A DNA stretch of 64,000 nucleotides from UBA2561 sp964577275 (GTDB lineage: Bacteria > Bacteroidota > Bacteroidia > Cytophagales > Thermoflexibacteraceae). A program made the translations under genes and the position numbers. How positions within the stretch are numbered: the first letter of the stretch is position 1; the number at the start of each line of letters is the position of its first letter. The notes below the pieces were generated by a model. It searched no databases and had not been told where the DNA came from. It worked only from the letters and a program-made list of their open reading frames with translations. The DNA is taken from assembly GCA_964577275.1 (NCBI GenBank), contig CAZNYR010000007.1, forward strand, positions 5,057-69,056, given 5' to 3'. Shown here in pieces: positions 1-9,280 of the stretch.

Positions 1-156
1 GGCAAGGCGGGACCCGAAACCGTCATCGAAGTTACTGCCCACAAACCCATCAAACACACCGAAAAACCAATTACGATTACAGGCAAATTGCGACTAAATT
101 ATGATAAACCTGACCATCTTTTTTATATTATGGATGATGTAAGATTGGTCAAATAA
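1..156 (+). CDS. 3' end of an unidentified gene (partial)
   Basis: Frame 1 is open from the window edge to a TAA at 154-156 and encodes the last 51 residues of a protein. The tail is beta-rich, with the pattern PITITGKLRLN followed by DHLFYIMDDVRLVK. This looks like the C-terminal strand pair of a small OB-like or DUF3299-like secreted domain, but the fragment is too short to assign. It is convergent with the protease gene that ends at 216. The reading frame is real in character, without rare-codon clusters or internal stops. The family is a guess. Confidence 0.55.
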   Translation, partial: GKAGPETVIEVTAHKPIKHTEKPITITGKLRLNYDKPDHLFYIMDDVRLVK

Positions 157-215
157 ATGAATTTTTATTCATCAATATAATTGTCATGCAGAAAATTATA
201 AATTGAAACAATCTT

Positions 216-1475
216 TTATCTTTCGATAAAAATTTTGCGGAATAATTCGCCTTGAGAAGTCGTCAGTTTTAAAATATAAATGCCATTAGAAAGATTCGGC
301 AGGCTAATCCATTCATTATCAAAGGTTTTTGAAAATATATGTTGCCCCATCAAATTGAGAAGTTGAAGTTGGTGCAGATGTATATTTTTTGCCTGAATGC
401 GGATTTGATGTTGGGCTGGATTCGGGTAAATATGTATATTCTGTTCGATTTGGGCTTCATTTGCTACCACCAAACGAGCCGATTCGGTTAATTCTCGTCT
501 TCGAGGGCTATTCTCTAACACAAATTGTATCCGTGCCACTTGGTCTTTGGTAAAAATATTCATGCAACCATCATGCGAATAATCCATATAATTTTGCACC
601 ATAGCCAGCTCCGAACAGCCTTGTCGTTCCAGCGGACAGCCCGATGTACTCGAAGAAACTTCGGGCGTATCGGCACAATAATCATTGCCCCGACACCCCG
701 ATACATCGCCCCAAATATGAAATAATCCTAAGGCGTGTCCCATTTCGTGTGTTACCGTTCTTCCGAGATGAAAAGGTTGAGAACCAGAGAGTTGTGGTGC
801 AGGAAATTTCTCATAAGACCCAAAATGGTCGTAATCAATGACCATCCCATCCGTCTTTGCCGAGCCATATTTATTATTCAAACCCGCCAAATTTGAGGAA
901 TCAGGAAATTGTGCAAATCCCAAAAAACCCTTGATATTCCCCACCGTCCAGATATTATAATATTTGGTCTGGTCCCAAGCCGTAGCGGGCATGATGCTAT
1001 CGAGCAATTCGCTCATGCTCCATTCGTGTTTATGAACTTTGATGCGATGCACGCCACTTTCGAGCATTGCCTGCCCATCAGGGTCATAATCAGCGAGTTC
1101 AAACCGAATATTCAGTCCGCTTGCCACATCCAAAAAAGTCGAAACCGTATTTTCTTGGTCAGCATTTTGGCGATTAAAATCTTCATTCAAAACCGTAATT
1201 TGTGATTCGATTTGCGACCGACTAATATTTGTCGAATCGCCAACTTCCTCGCCCAAATGCAGGACATGAACCACAATCGGAATCACATACGTTGTGTTTT
1301 CGATGCGCCCGAATGTCTTTTGGTTTTTGGCAATCAAAAATTGCTGATATAATTTTTGATTGCGCTTCGTATCGTGGTGATGTTCGGTGTGTGGACAAAT
1401 TCGATCTTCTTGAGCAAATAAATTGATAATCAATAAGTTACAACAAAAAAATAAAACGAATTTTGATAAATTCAT
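216..1475 (-). CDS. Secreted M43-family zinc metalloprotease with T9SS sorting domain
   Basis: The 419-residue protein begins with a signal peptide (about residues 1-21, ending LFAQ). The zinc-binding site HEMGHALGLFH lies at residues 243-253 (H243, E244, H247, H253). It is followed by a cysteine-rich segment and the Met-turn NYMDYS at 295-300, which together are diagnostic of pappalysin-like M43 peptidases. The last 70 residues, from IYPNPAQ at about 349, match a type A C-terminal sorting domain. The protein is therefore expected to cross the outer membrane by the type IX system and be anchored or released at the cell surface. Substrate unknown. A copy of the TTGATAATCAATAAGTTA motif lies inside the signal-peptide codons (1423-1441). 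Confidence 0.93.
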   Translation of the reverse strand: MNLSKFVLFFCCNLLIINLFAQEDRICPHTEHHHDTKRNQKLYQQFLIAKNQKTFGRIENTTYVIPIVVHVLHLGEEVGDSTNISRSQIESQITVLNEDFNRQNADQENTVSTFLDVASGLNIRFELADYDPDGQAMLESGVHRIKVHKHEWSMSELLDSIMPATAWDQTKYYNIWTVGNIKGFLGFAQFPDSSNLAGLNNKYGSAKTDGMVIDYDHFGSYEKFPAPQLSGSQPFHLGRTVTHEMGHALGLFHIWGDVSGCRGNDYCADTPEVSSSTSGCPLERQGCSELAMVQNYMDYSHDGCMNIFTKDQVARIQFVLENSPRRRELTESARLVVANEAQIEQNIHIYPNPAQHQIRIQAKNIHLHQLQLLNLMGQHIFSKTFDNEWISLPNLSNGIYILKLTTSQGELFRKIFIER

Positions 1476-3108
1476 AACGTTATGTATTTACTTTTAATAA
1501 TTAATTATATCAAATTTCTCAATTAAGAAATGCCTATTTTGATTCTCGGTTCTTAGATTTATGAATGAAAATTCGAGCTTCTAAAAATACAAATTACCAC
1601 ACAAAAACCTATTTTTGCGGTTCAAAATTTGTGAATCTCAAAACTCATAGATTTTTATCTCGTGTCCAACAAACTTCCCAAAAAAAACGAACTTCTCCCC
1701 TATTTTCGCTCTCTGAAAATGCACCAAAAGTGTTGGCTTCGCTCAAAATACGTAATACTTTCACGAGGTTTCTTTTTCGTAATTTTGCATATCCCAAAGT
1801 ACAAAAATTAATCCAGAAAATCGTTAAAATTTAAAATTTCGCAAATCGTATATTTTATCTTAAAAGCGAAAAATAATATTTAGTGAATTTTCGCTAAAAA
1901 AGAATATTCACTAAAAAACTTAAAATAATTTATTTTATACTAAATTTTTAAAAATTAATTAATACTGTGGCTTTTTCTCATAAAATCATGTTGATTTTTA
2001 TTCCGAAAATCAAAGTCTTTTTCAAATCTCCACTCATCTTTAAACCTGCATTTGCTTTCAGCCTGTCTTTAAAATTTTTCATGAAGAGTAGGGGATTTTG
2101 ATGTAAGTTTATAGATAAAATTTCATGTATTTTCTATTTTAAATCCGCATCGTTTTTTCTTTGATTCAAAGGTAATACGGCAAACCGTAAGCTATTTACG
2201 TGGTACTTTTTTTCGGAAAAATTTTAAAAAATCTTTATTTCTGAAGGAAAAACAATGATTTTGATGATATTTTTCAATTTTTGGTGATTTAGACCGATTT
2301 TTTGATGATGTTGGGCGATAAATTCGCTTTCTGGCGGTGCGTAACCTCAAAAATCACAGCAAAAATTTGACGGCAAAACGCATAGAACGGTGAGCGTCTA
2401 ACGGTGAACGTTCTAAATTTCAAAATCGAATGTTTTAATAGCGTAATCAATGATTTTTAGTAAAAATAGGCTCATGATTTTCAAATTATAAAATTGCTTG
2501 AATTACCTTGTAAAACCCTTATGGTTTGCCTTCGTACTTTGCGGTTTGGTGCGGAATAATTTGGCATTTTTTTACGTGGTTTTGATTTTTGGCGTTGCAC
2601 CCTATTTGCGCCTTGCTTCGCTCCTATTTGATTGATTTTTAGCGTGTTGGATTTTGATTAAATTTTAAACTTTTTTGGTTTTGATATTGGACTTTTTTTC
2701 GTGGTCAAAACTCACTTTTTTAGGTTGCAACATCGTCTGGATTCCGTAAATTTTGACGATAAAATCGTTAGCCTTATCAAAAGGAAATCCATAAAACTTT
2801 CGGGTTTGCTTCGGAATTTTTTATGGATTTGAGGACTATTTTTCAGATTTGAATTGAAATAAATTTGTCCAAAAATTATATGTTTGTATCGTGAATTTCA
2901 TCAAAAATGTAGCTTCATTCGGAGTGGTTTAGGTTATTTTTCAGCAAAAAATATGGCATATATCCAGCCCTAAAAATCCGAGCAGGGTAGGGGATTAACC
3001 GCCAAAAATTTTGTACGATTGAACTTGAACATGGTTTTCAAATACAATTCTGTTCGTATATTCGCTATTAAATACGGCTCAATTTGGGCATTTTTCACAC
3101 AAAATTGA
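1476..3108. other. Long gene-free AT-rich stretch
   Basis: About 1.6 kb without a convincing gene. The only open frame of note (1565-1834, plus strand, 89 codons) encodes a basic, low-complexity peptide with no recognisable motif and is probably chance. The region is rich in T runs and short GC islands. It contains a small imperfect tandem repeat at 2387-2415 (ACGGTGARCGT units). It may be a decayed gene or an intergenic relic. I see no RNA gene, IS terminus or promoter I would defend. Confidence 0.5.
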
Positions 3109-3921
3109 ATGCAAAATATTAGACAAATCGGTTCGGTAATTTGGTCAAATGAAGAACTCAAATCCGCCATTCCTGAATTTTTAAAACAATACCAAAACCG
3201 CCCTATCCAAGACAATCAGGGCGGCATGAAAACGCCACACGCTTTCGCTACGTGGTTTATGCTCCGAAAATTGCAGCCCAAAATCGTCATTGAAAGCGGG
3301 ATTTGGAAAGGACAAAGCACTTGGCTCATCGAAAATGCCGTTCCCGAAGCCCAGATTTATAGCCTCGATATTAATTTGAGTATTCGGGAATATATCTCAA
3401 AATCAGCGACTTATTATCAAAAAGATTTTTTTCAAATCGACTGGACGCACGTGGACAAAACCGAAACGATTTTGTTTTTTGACGACCATCAAAACGCTTT
3501 GCAACGCATCCGCAAAGGACGGGAAATGGGTTTTAAGCAATTTATTTTTGAGGATAATTATCCCGCAGGAAATGTAGGCGATTGTTATTCGCTCAAGAAA
3601 GCCTTTCAATATACTGGTTTTCAGGCAAATACAAATCATGCGGGGTTCAAAAATCGGTTGAGAGCATGGCTAAAATCTGCCAAAAACAGGAGCATCACAC
3701 CCAATGAAACGGATGCTGCTTTTTTGGCTGAAATTTTAGCGATTTATTACGAATTTCCGCCCGTTTTCAAGGCGACAAAAACTCGTTGGGGCGATGACTG
3801 GACGGAAGCGAATTATCCGACTCCCAAGCCTTTGTATTCGGAGGTGGAAACCGATGATGTGCAAATTTTTGAGCAAGAAGCCCAAGATTATACGTGGATT
3901 TGTTATGCCCAAATTCGATAA
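3109..3921 (+). CDS. Class I SAM-methyltransferase-fold protein, function unknown
   Basis: The 270-residue protein has a Rossmann-like core. Residues 58-75 (KIVIESGIWKGQST, with E62, G64 and G68) correspond to methyltransferase motif I, and SLDIN near residue 88 to the acidic end of strand 2. ILFFDDHQNALQRI around 120-134 resembles the metal-binding Asp/His segment of cephalosporin-hydroxylase-like or FkbM/Methyltransf_24-like proteins. No signal peptide is seen, so it is cytoplasmic. It stands alone after a long gene-free region and converges on the OmpA-domain gene. A sugar- or natural-product-modifying role is possible but cannot be read from the sequence. Confidence 0.7.
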   Translation: MQNIRQIGSVIWSNEELKSAIPEFLKQYQNRPIQDNQGGMKTPHAFATWFMLRKLQPKIVIESGIWKGQSTWLIENAVPEAQIYSLDINLSIREYISKSATYYQKDFFQIDWTHVDKTETILFFDDHQNALQRIRKGREMGFKQFIFEDNYPAGNVGDCYSLKKAFQYTGFQANTNHAGFKNRLRAWLKSAKNRSITPNETDAAFLAEILAIYYEFPPVFKATKTRWGDDWTEANYPTPKPLYSEVETDDVQIFEQEAQDYTWICYAQIR

Positions 3922-3943
3922 TATCTTATTGATAATCAAGTTT

Positions 3944-4900
3944 TTATTCTGATTCTTCTTTTCGGCATTGTGCGTCATACAGCCCAATAAAAATTTTCCA
4001 TTCGTTACAGGGAAATAAACTGAAATAAATTGGCTTTTTGGTCAATCGAGAAGTAAAACTATCAATCAAATACGTCATGCGGTCTTCGAGTTGTGGGCTA
4101 ATCGAATCAAAACGACAAATAATGATATTAATATGTGGATTTTTTTCGAGTGCTTTTTGTGCAATATTTAAGGCAATTTCGATATTATTTGGTGTAATGG
4201 AATTATGACCAAAAACCATTTGATGATGGATTGTATCGGCAATTTCTAAGGTATCCGAAGGCATAAAATCCATTGTAACATTCTGATTTTCATTGAGATA
4301 AAAATGACATTCGACACGCCGATTGGTTTTGACCGATTTTGTGGAGTGATGCGTAGATTCATGTTCTTGGGTTTCGTATTGCTTGATTTGTTTGCGTAAT
4401 TTTTTGGGTGTTTTGATATGTTTTTCTTTGTAATATTTTTCCATAGATTGATTATTGGGTAATGTATGTTTTTGTTGGTTTTCTGGAAGTTGTGGAATCG
4501 AATCCGAAAATATTGGCTCGGCACTTCCGAAGGTTTCGATTTTGATTTTGCATTTCGGAATGCCTTTCGCTTCAAGGAATTGACGTACTTTATTGGCGCG
4601 TTTGATGCCCAAAATTTGATGAGCATTTTCCGAAGTCATTTCGTCAGGTGCGGTATGTCCATCCAGCCGCACCCGAAAAGCAGGGTTTTGTAACAAAAAA
4701 TCAGCCACCTTATGAAGCATCGTGAGGGTTTCTTTATCGCGGTTAATTGCCTCATTTTGAGGGTTAAAATAAATATATAAGGAATCTAAGCCTTGATAAT
4801 CGTCCTTATCGTAATAGCCATCAAATTGGGCAAAAATGGGGCAAACTTCAGCGGCTAAAAAACTGAATATCAGTATTTTAAAGACTAATTTTAGGGTCAT
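3944..4900 (-). CDS. Periplasmic OmpA-domain protein with an insertion in the domain
   Basis: From the ATG at 4900 (318 residues) the protein starts with a good signal peptide (MTLKLVFKIL to PIFAQ, residues 1-25). An upstream in-frame ATG at 4936 would bury this signal, so the internal start is preferred. An OmpA-like peptidoglycan-binding domain is visible: YIYFNPQNEAI at 42-52, RVRLDGHTAPDE at 76-87, and KRANKVRQFLEAKGI at 100-114. The usual closing NRRVE motif occurs only at about 193-197, after some 60 inserted polar residues rich in K, Q, E and H. The C-terminal 120 residues have no family I recognise. Likely role: anchoring an envelope structure to peptidoglycan. Confidence 0.8.
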   Translation of the reverse strand: MTLKLVFKILIFSFLAAEVCPIFAQFDGYYDKDDYQGLDSLYIYFNPQNEAINRDKETLTMLHKVADFLLQNPAFRVRLDGHTAPDEMTSENAHQILGIKRANKVRQFLEAKGIPKCKIKIETFGSAEPIFSDSIPQLPENQQKHTLPNNQSMEKYYKEKHIKTPKKLRKQIKQYETQEHESTHHSTKSVKTNRRVECHFYLNENQNVTMDFMPSDTLEIADTIHHQMVFGHNSITPNNIEIALNIAQKALEKNPHINIIICRFDSISPQLEDRMTYLIDSFTSRLTKKPIYFSLFPCNEWKIFIGLYDAQCRKEESE

Positions 4901-5288
4901 TTTTAGAATGAATTTGACACGTTTTTCAGAGTACAAAGTGATTGCGACAAAAATAACGTTTTTATTTTATATACTTACCTGATTATCAAGGCACTAAGGA
5001 AATATTTTGGATTGATGGAATTAATTTTATTTCAAAATCATATTGCATCTATGGGCGAAGTTTCCGTACTTGGAGGTAATATATTTTAGATAAAACTTTC
5101 TATTTTTGCATCCAAATTTTACGAAACCACCAAGACAATTATTTAAAAATCAAACTTTTAGGAAAATTAGACGAAAGATTATCGCCCAAATTTGTGCGGT
5201 TTTGGAATTTCTGACAACCTTTGCAAATACTTTGATGTCTTAAAGGCGAAAATACAGTTCCGAGAACGAAAAGAGGTTTATCAATTTT
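4901..5288. other. Intergenic region before bamA
   Basis: A divergent gap between the OmpA-domain gene and bamA. A CTGATTATCAA copy of the recurring quasi-palindrome lies at 4979-4989. A TANNTTTG-type box (TATTTTTG, 5101-5108) could be the -7 element of a Bacteroidota promoter for bamA, but no TTG box is seen at the right distance. No gene is visible. Confidence 0.4.
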
Positions 5289-7835
5289 ATGAAAAAAATA
5301 CTTGTTTTTATTCTATTTATTAGCTTGACTTCGGGGGCATTTGCCCAAATCAAATTGGGTTATTCTGCCAAAAAAGATAAATTTGAGGTCAATTATGCCG
5401 AACCCGCCGAATATATTATCGAAGATATTCGCGTGGAAGGAGTGGAATATCTCAATTCGGGGACGATAATTTCGATGTCAGGACTGAAAAAAGGGGATAA
5501 AATCCGTATTCCTGGGGATGCGGTTACGGATGCCATCCGAAAACTTTGGAAACCCGGCTTGGTAGGTGATGTGCAGATTGATGCCACCCAAGTAGAGGGC
5601 GATAAAATATGGCTCAAAATCACGCTTTCGGAACGCCCTCGATTGTCCAGATACGAGTTTTATGGCGTTCCCAAAGGACAGCACACCACTTTATCGGACA
5701 AAATCGACTTGATTCGGGGGCGGATGCTCAATGATGCGATTCTGAAAAATACCGAAACTTCTATCCGAAATCATTATGCCGCCAAAGGGTTCAAAAATAT
5801 CAAGGTCAAAATTACGCCACAAGCCGATACCACGATTTCGTCAGGCGCAAAAAACTGGGTGTATTTGCGGATTGATATTGACCGAAAAAAGAAAGTCAAG
5901 ATTGAGGAAATTGTGTTTGAGGGCGTAGAACAAGTCAAGGAAAAACGCCTGCGCCGCAAACTAAAAAAGACCAAACAAAAAAAATTCGGACGGATTTTTA
6001 CGCCTTCCAAATTTGTGGCGGATTTATATGAGGAGGACAAAACCAATTTGATTAAGTTTTATAATAAATTAGGCTATCGAAATGCCTCGATTGATATGGA
6101 TACGGTGTGGGATGTGGCGGACGAAGATTTGGTCAAAATTCGATTCAAAATCAATGAAGGCGAGCGATTTCGGTATCGAAACATTACTTGGACAGGCAAT
6201 TCGGTCTATGATGACGAAATGCTGGCGAAAGTCTTGGGCATCAAAAAAGGCGATATTTATAATCCCGAAGAATTACAAAAACGCCTCAATTTTAACCCCA
6301 ATAGCACTGATATTATGTCCCTTTATATGGATGATGGGTATTTATTTTTCCAAATTAATCCGATAGAAACGCAAGTCTTGAAGGATTCGATTGATATTGA
6401 AATGCGTATCGTGGAAGGCGAACAAGCCGACATCAACAAAATTATTGTCAATGGAAATACCGTAACTTCTGACCATGTTATTTTTCGAGAATTACGAACC
6501 GTTCCCGGCGAAAAATTCAGCCGTTCTAATCTCATTCGGACACAACAAGAACTGGCTGGCTTAGGCTATTTTGACCCCGAAACGATTGATATTCAGCCCA
6601 TTCCGAACCAAGCCAGTGGTACGGTGGATATTGTCTATAATTTGGAAGAAAAATCCAGCAATCAATTTGAGTTATCTGGCGGTTGGGGTGGTTTTCAGGG
6701 ATTTATCGGCACATTGGGCTTGAGTGTGAATAACTTTTCGAGCCGTAAAATTTTCAAAGAATGGCGACCCATCCCGCAGGGCGATGGACAAAGTTTGTCC
6801 TTGCGGATGCAATCCAACGGACAAGCATTCCAGAATTATTCCTTTTCGTTTACTGAACCTTGGTTTGGTGGCAAAAAACCACATTCCTTGAGCCTGAGTT
6901 TCAGTTATTCGGTCAGTCGGCAACGTGATTTTAATAATCCATTTGATTTTCGGGCTTTTATGGGCAAGGCGGCAATTTTATCAGGCACCATCAGTTTTGG
7001 ACGGCGTTTGACGTTTCCTGATGACCGCTTCACGATGCTCAATTCTTTCAGTTATTTGCGCTATAATCTGAATAATTTTCAGAGTAGTTTTGGAGATTTT
7101 ACCGATGGAATTTCTAATAGTTTTGTCTTAAATACTACGATTGCCCGAAATAGCGTGGATAATCCGACTTATCCGCGAGGCGGCTCTTCGGTTTCTTTGA
7201 GCGTTTCGCTGACTCCGCCGTATTCCTTGTTTTCGGATGCGGATTACAGCAAAGGCTCGCCCGATAGATTTAAGTGGATTGAATACCATAAATGGATGTT
7301 TGATAATTCGTGGTACACCAAAATTGCGGGGAATTTGGTCTTACGAACCAGCGCACACATGGGCTTTATTGGCGTTTATGGCGACCGAGAGATTAGCCCT
7401 TTTGAGCGGTTTACGGTGGGCGGTAGTGGTCTGACTATCAATAACTTCCTTCTCGGAACGGATATTATTGGCTTACGAGGCTATCAGGATAATTCGATTC
7501 GTCCGATAGAATATGACGAATCAGGGCGACAAGAATCGCCGATTGGAGGCGTGGTCTATAATAAATTTGTGATGGAATTGCGTTATCCGATTTCTTTGAA
7601 GCCAGCCGCCACGATTTTTGTGGTCGGATTTGCCGAAGCGGGCAATAACTGGGGCAGTTTTGATGAATTTAACCCCTTTGAGGTCAAACGTTCGGCGGGC
7701 TTGGGCGCACGGATTTTTATGCCTGCTTTCGGGATGTTGGGCTTTGATTGGGCGTATGGATTTGACGAAATTCCCGGCGTTCCGAATGCCAACGGCGCAC
7801 AATTCCATTTTACGATTGGACAACAAATTCGATAA
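5289..7835 (+). CDS. bamA: Outer-membrane assembly factor BamA (Omp85)
   Basis: The 848-residue protein has a signal peptide (1-19, cut before QIKLGY), an N-terminal series of POTRA domains spanning about residues 40-450 (for example EDIRVEGVEYLNSGTI and ITWTGNSVYDDEMLAKVLGI), and a 16-strand Omp85 barrel from about 455 to the C-terminus. The conserved L6-loop motif appears as GLRGYQ (G728-Q733). BamA is the essential insertase for outer-membrane barrels and works with BamD, which is encoded at 55.2-56.0 kb. It is followed by two Skp/OmpH genes, the usual Bacteroidota order, so the three probably share transcripts. Confidence 0.97.
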   Translation: MKKILVFILFISLTSGAFAQIKLGYSAKKDKFEVNYAEPAEYIIEDIRVEGVEYLNSGTIISMSGLKKGDKIRIPGDAVTDAIRKLWKPGLVGDVQIDATQVEGDKIWLKITLSERPRLSRYEFYGVPKGQHTTLSDKIDLIRGRMLNDAILKNTETSIRNHYAAKGFKNIKVKITPQADTTISSGAKNWVYLRIDIDRKKKVKIEEIVFEGVEQVKEKRLRRKLKKTKQKKFGRIFTPSKFVADLYEEDKTNLIKFYNKLGYRNASIDMDTVWDVADEDLVKIRFKINEGERFRYRNITWTGNSVYDDEMLAKVLGIKKGDIYNPEELQKRLNFNPNSTDIMSLYMDDGYLFFQINPIETQVLKDSIDIEMRIVEGEQADINKIIVNGNTVTSDHVIFRELRTVPGEKFSRSNLIRTQQELAGLGYFDPETIDIQPIPNQASGTVDIVYNLEEKSSNQFELSGGWGGFQGFIGTLGLSVNNFSSRKIFKEWRPIPQGDGQSLSLRMQSNGQAFQNYSFSFTEPWFGGKKPHSLSLSFSYSVSRQRDFNNPFDFRAFMGKAAILSGTISFGRRLTFPDDRFTMLNSFSYLRYNLNNFQSSFGDFTDGISNSFVLNTTIARNSVDNPTYPRGGSSVSLSVSLTPPYSLFSDADYSKGSPDRFKWIEYHKWMFDNSWYTKIAGNLVLRTSAHMGFIGVYGDREISPFERFTVGGSGLTINNFLLGTDIIGLRGYQDNSIRPIEYDESGRQESPIGGVVYNKFVMELRYPISLKPAATIFVVGFAEAGNNWGSFDEFNPFEVKRSAGLGARIFMPAFGMLGFDWAYGFDEIPGVPNANGAQFHFTIGQQIR

Positions 7836-7966
7836 CGATTTTCGGGTGGCATCATGAGATTTTCCGTTCTATTCTTAAAACCAGCTCACGTTTTGAACCT
7901 TTGGCAGGTCTTAAATTATTGATAACCAATGTATTCATTAAACTTTAAAACAACCTCTAAAATCTC

Positions 7967-8485
7967 ATGAAAAAAATTATTTTTCTGGCGATTGCCTTAG
8001 CTTCGACTTCGATAACTTTCGGACAACGTTTTGGCTATGTCGATACGCAAGTCATTTTGAACAAAATGTCCGAATATGCCAACGCCAAAAAAGAACTGGA
8101 TAACGCCTCGCTGGAATGGCAGAAAGAAATCCAAAATATGCACTCGGCACTCGTAGAAAAAAAACAAAATTTTGAGGCAGAAAAAGTCTTGTTTACGGAG
8201 GAGATGAAAAAGCAAAAACAAACCGAAATCGAGGCGGACGAAAAAAAAATTCGGGATTATCAACAAAAAGTCTTCGGATTTGAGGGAATGTTATTCCAAA
8301 AACGGGAAGATTTGATGCGTCCGATTCAGGAAAAAATCTATGTCGTTACCGAAAAATTAGCCCGAAAACGAAAAATTAGCTTTATTTTTGATAAGTCTGG
8401 CGATTTGACCATGATTTATGCCGACCCCACACACGACTATACCGATATGGTATTGGAAGAAATGGGTCTGGTAAAAACACCATAA
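7967..8485 (+). CDS. OmpH/Skp family periplasmic chaperone (first copy)
   Basis: The 172-residue protein has a signal peptide (1-19, ending TFGQ), then RFGYVDTQVILNKM, the conserved first strand of the Skp/OmpH family. A long charged coiled coil follows (about 40-115), and a C-terminal half rejoins the small beta body (ISFIFDKSGDLTMIYADP). Skp trimers hold unfolded outer-membrane proteins in their tentacles while handing them to BamA, encoded 130 bases upstream. The length and two-gene arrangement are typical of Bacteroidota. Confidence 0.93.
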   Translation: MKKIIFLAIALASTSITFGQRFGYVDTQVILNKMSEYANAKKELDNASLEWQKEIQNMHSALVEKKQNFEAEKVLFTEEMKKQKQTEIEADEKKIRDYQQKVFGFEGMLFQKREDLMRPIQEKIYVVTEKLARKRKISFIFDKSGDLTMIYADPTHDYTDMVLEEMGLVKTP

Positions 8486-8644
8486 ATTACCGTTTCTTTT
8501 GGTTTTTTGGGAAACGAACCCCCGCCCCAAAAGCGTTTTTCTTTGGCAGACTTTCTATTTTTGCACCAAGTTTTATCCAAACCGCCCCAAAGGTTGCCTA
8601 TTTTTGGAGCGTACAATTTTTATAATTTATTAATCTCATTAAAA

Positions 8645-9196
8645 ATGAAAACAAATATCTTAGCGTTGGCAATCGTGTGGATGTGTGCGATTGCGCCAGC
8701 CTTTGCCCAATCTAACCTCAAAATCGGTTATACGAATGCCGAATTTATTGTCATGACTTTGCCCGAAACCAAAAAAGTTGAAGCGGACTTGAAGGAATAC
8801 GAAGGTCAGATTGACAAGGAAATGAAATCTAAAGAATCTGAATTTCAGACCAAATACAAAACCTACGTGGATGGTGCCAAAGAAATGATCCCTCTGGTAC
8901 GACAACAAAAAGAAGAGGAATTGCAGCGTCTGCAACAAGAATTACAGAAATTCCAACAACAAGCCATGATGGATTTCGAGCAGAAAAAACAAAAATTATT
9001 GTCCCCGATTTACGAAAAAGTACAAAAAGGCATCGAAGATATTGCCAAAGAAAACGGTTATACGTACATTATTTCGGCAAATGCTTCCAATGCGCCCGTC
9101 CTGATTTATGCCAGCGAAGAGGCACAAAAAAATCATGACATTACCGAAAAAGTCGTTGCCAAACTCGGTGGCACCATGCCCAAAGAAGAGGAATAA
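8645..9196 (+). CDS. OmpH/Skp family periplasmic chaperone (second copy)
   Basis: The frame opens further upstream (8507), but the ATG at 8645 gives a clean signal peptide (MKTNILALAIVWMC, cut after AFAQ) and a normal 183-residue length, so that start is chosen. LKIGYTNAEFIVMTLPETK is the family's first strand. Residues about 40-120 form the coiled-coil tentacle rich in E, K and Q, and YIISANASNAPVLIYAS closes the body. It follows the first copy as a paralogue acting with BamA. The strong hairpin terminator at 9227-9280 ends the bamA block. Confidence 0.93.
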   Translation: MKTNILALAIVWMCAIAPAFAQSNLKIGYTNAEFIVMTLPETKKVEADLKEYEGQIDKEMKSKESEFQTKYKTYVDGAKEMIPLVRQQKEEELQRLQQELQKFQQQAMMDFEQKKQKLLSPIYEKVQKGIEDIAKENGYTYIISANASNAPVLIYASEEAQKNHDITEKVVAKLGGTMPKEEE

Positions 9197-9226
9197 GCCA
9201 ACGAAAATAACACAAAATATTTTCAA

Positions 9227-9280
9227 AAACGAACCCTGCCCTCAAATGTAATAATTTGAAGGCAGGGTTCGTTTATTTTT
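9227..9280. terminator. Bidirectional intrinsic terminator between ompH and gcvT
   Basis: A 21-bp stem with one mismatch (9227-9247 pairing with 9254-9274; core AACGAACCCTGCC / GGCAGGGTTCGTT) closes a 6-base loop. It is flanked by an A run on the left and a T run on the right. It lies between two convergent genes and overlaps the gcvT stop codon, so it can end transcription from both sides. Confidence 0.93.

Noticed and set aside
1565..1834. An 89-codon plus-strand open frame after the protease gene
   Set aside because: Basic, low-complexity translation without motifs, start context or neighbours that support it.
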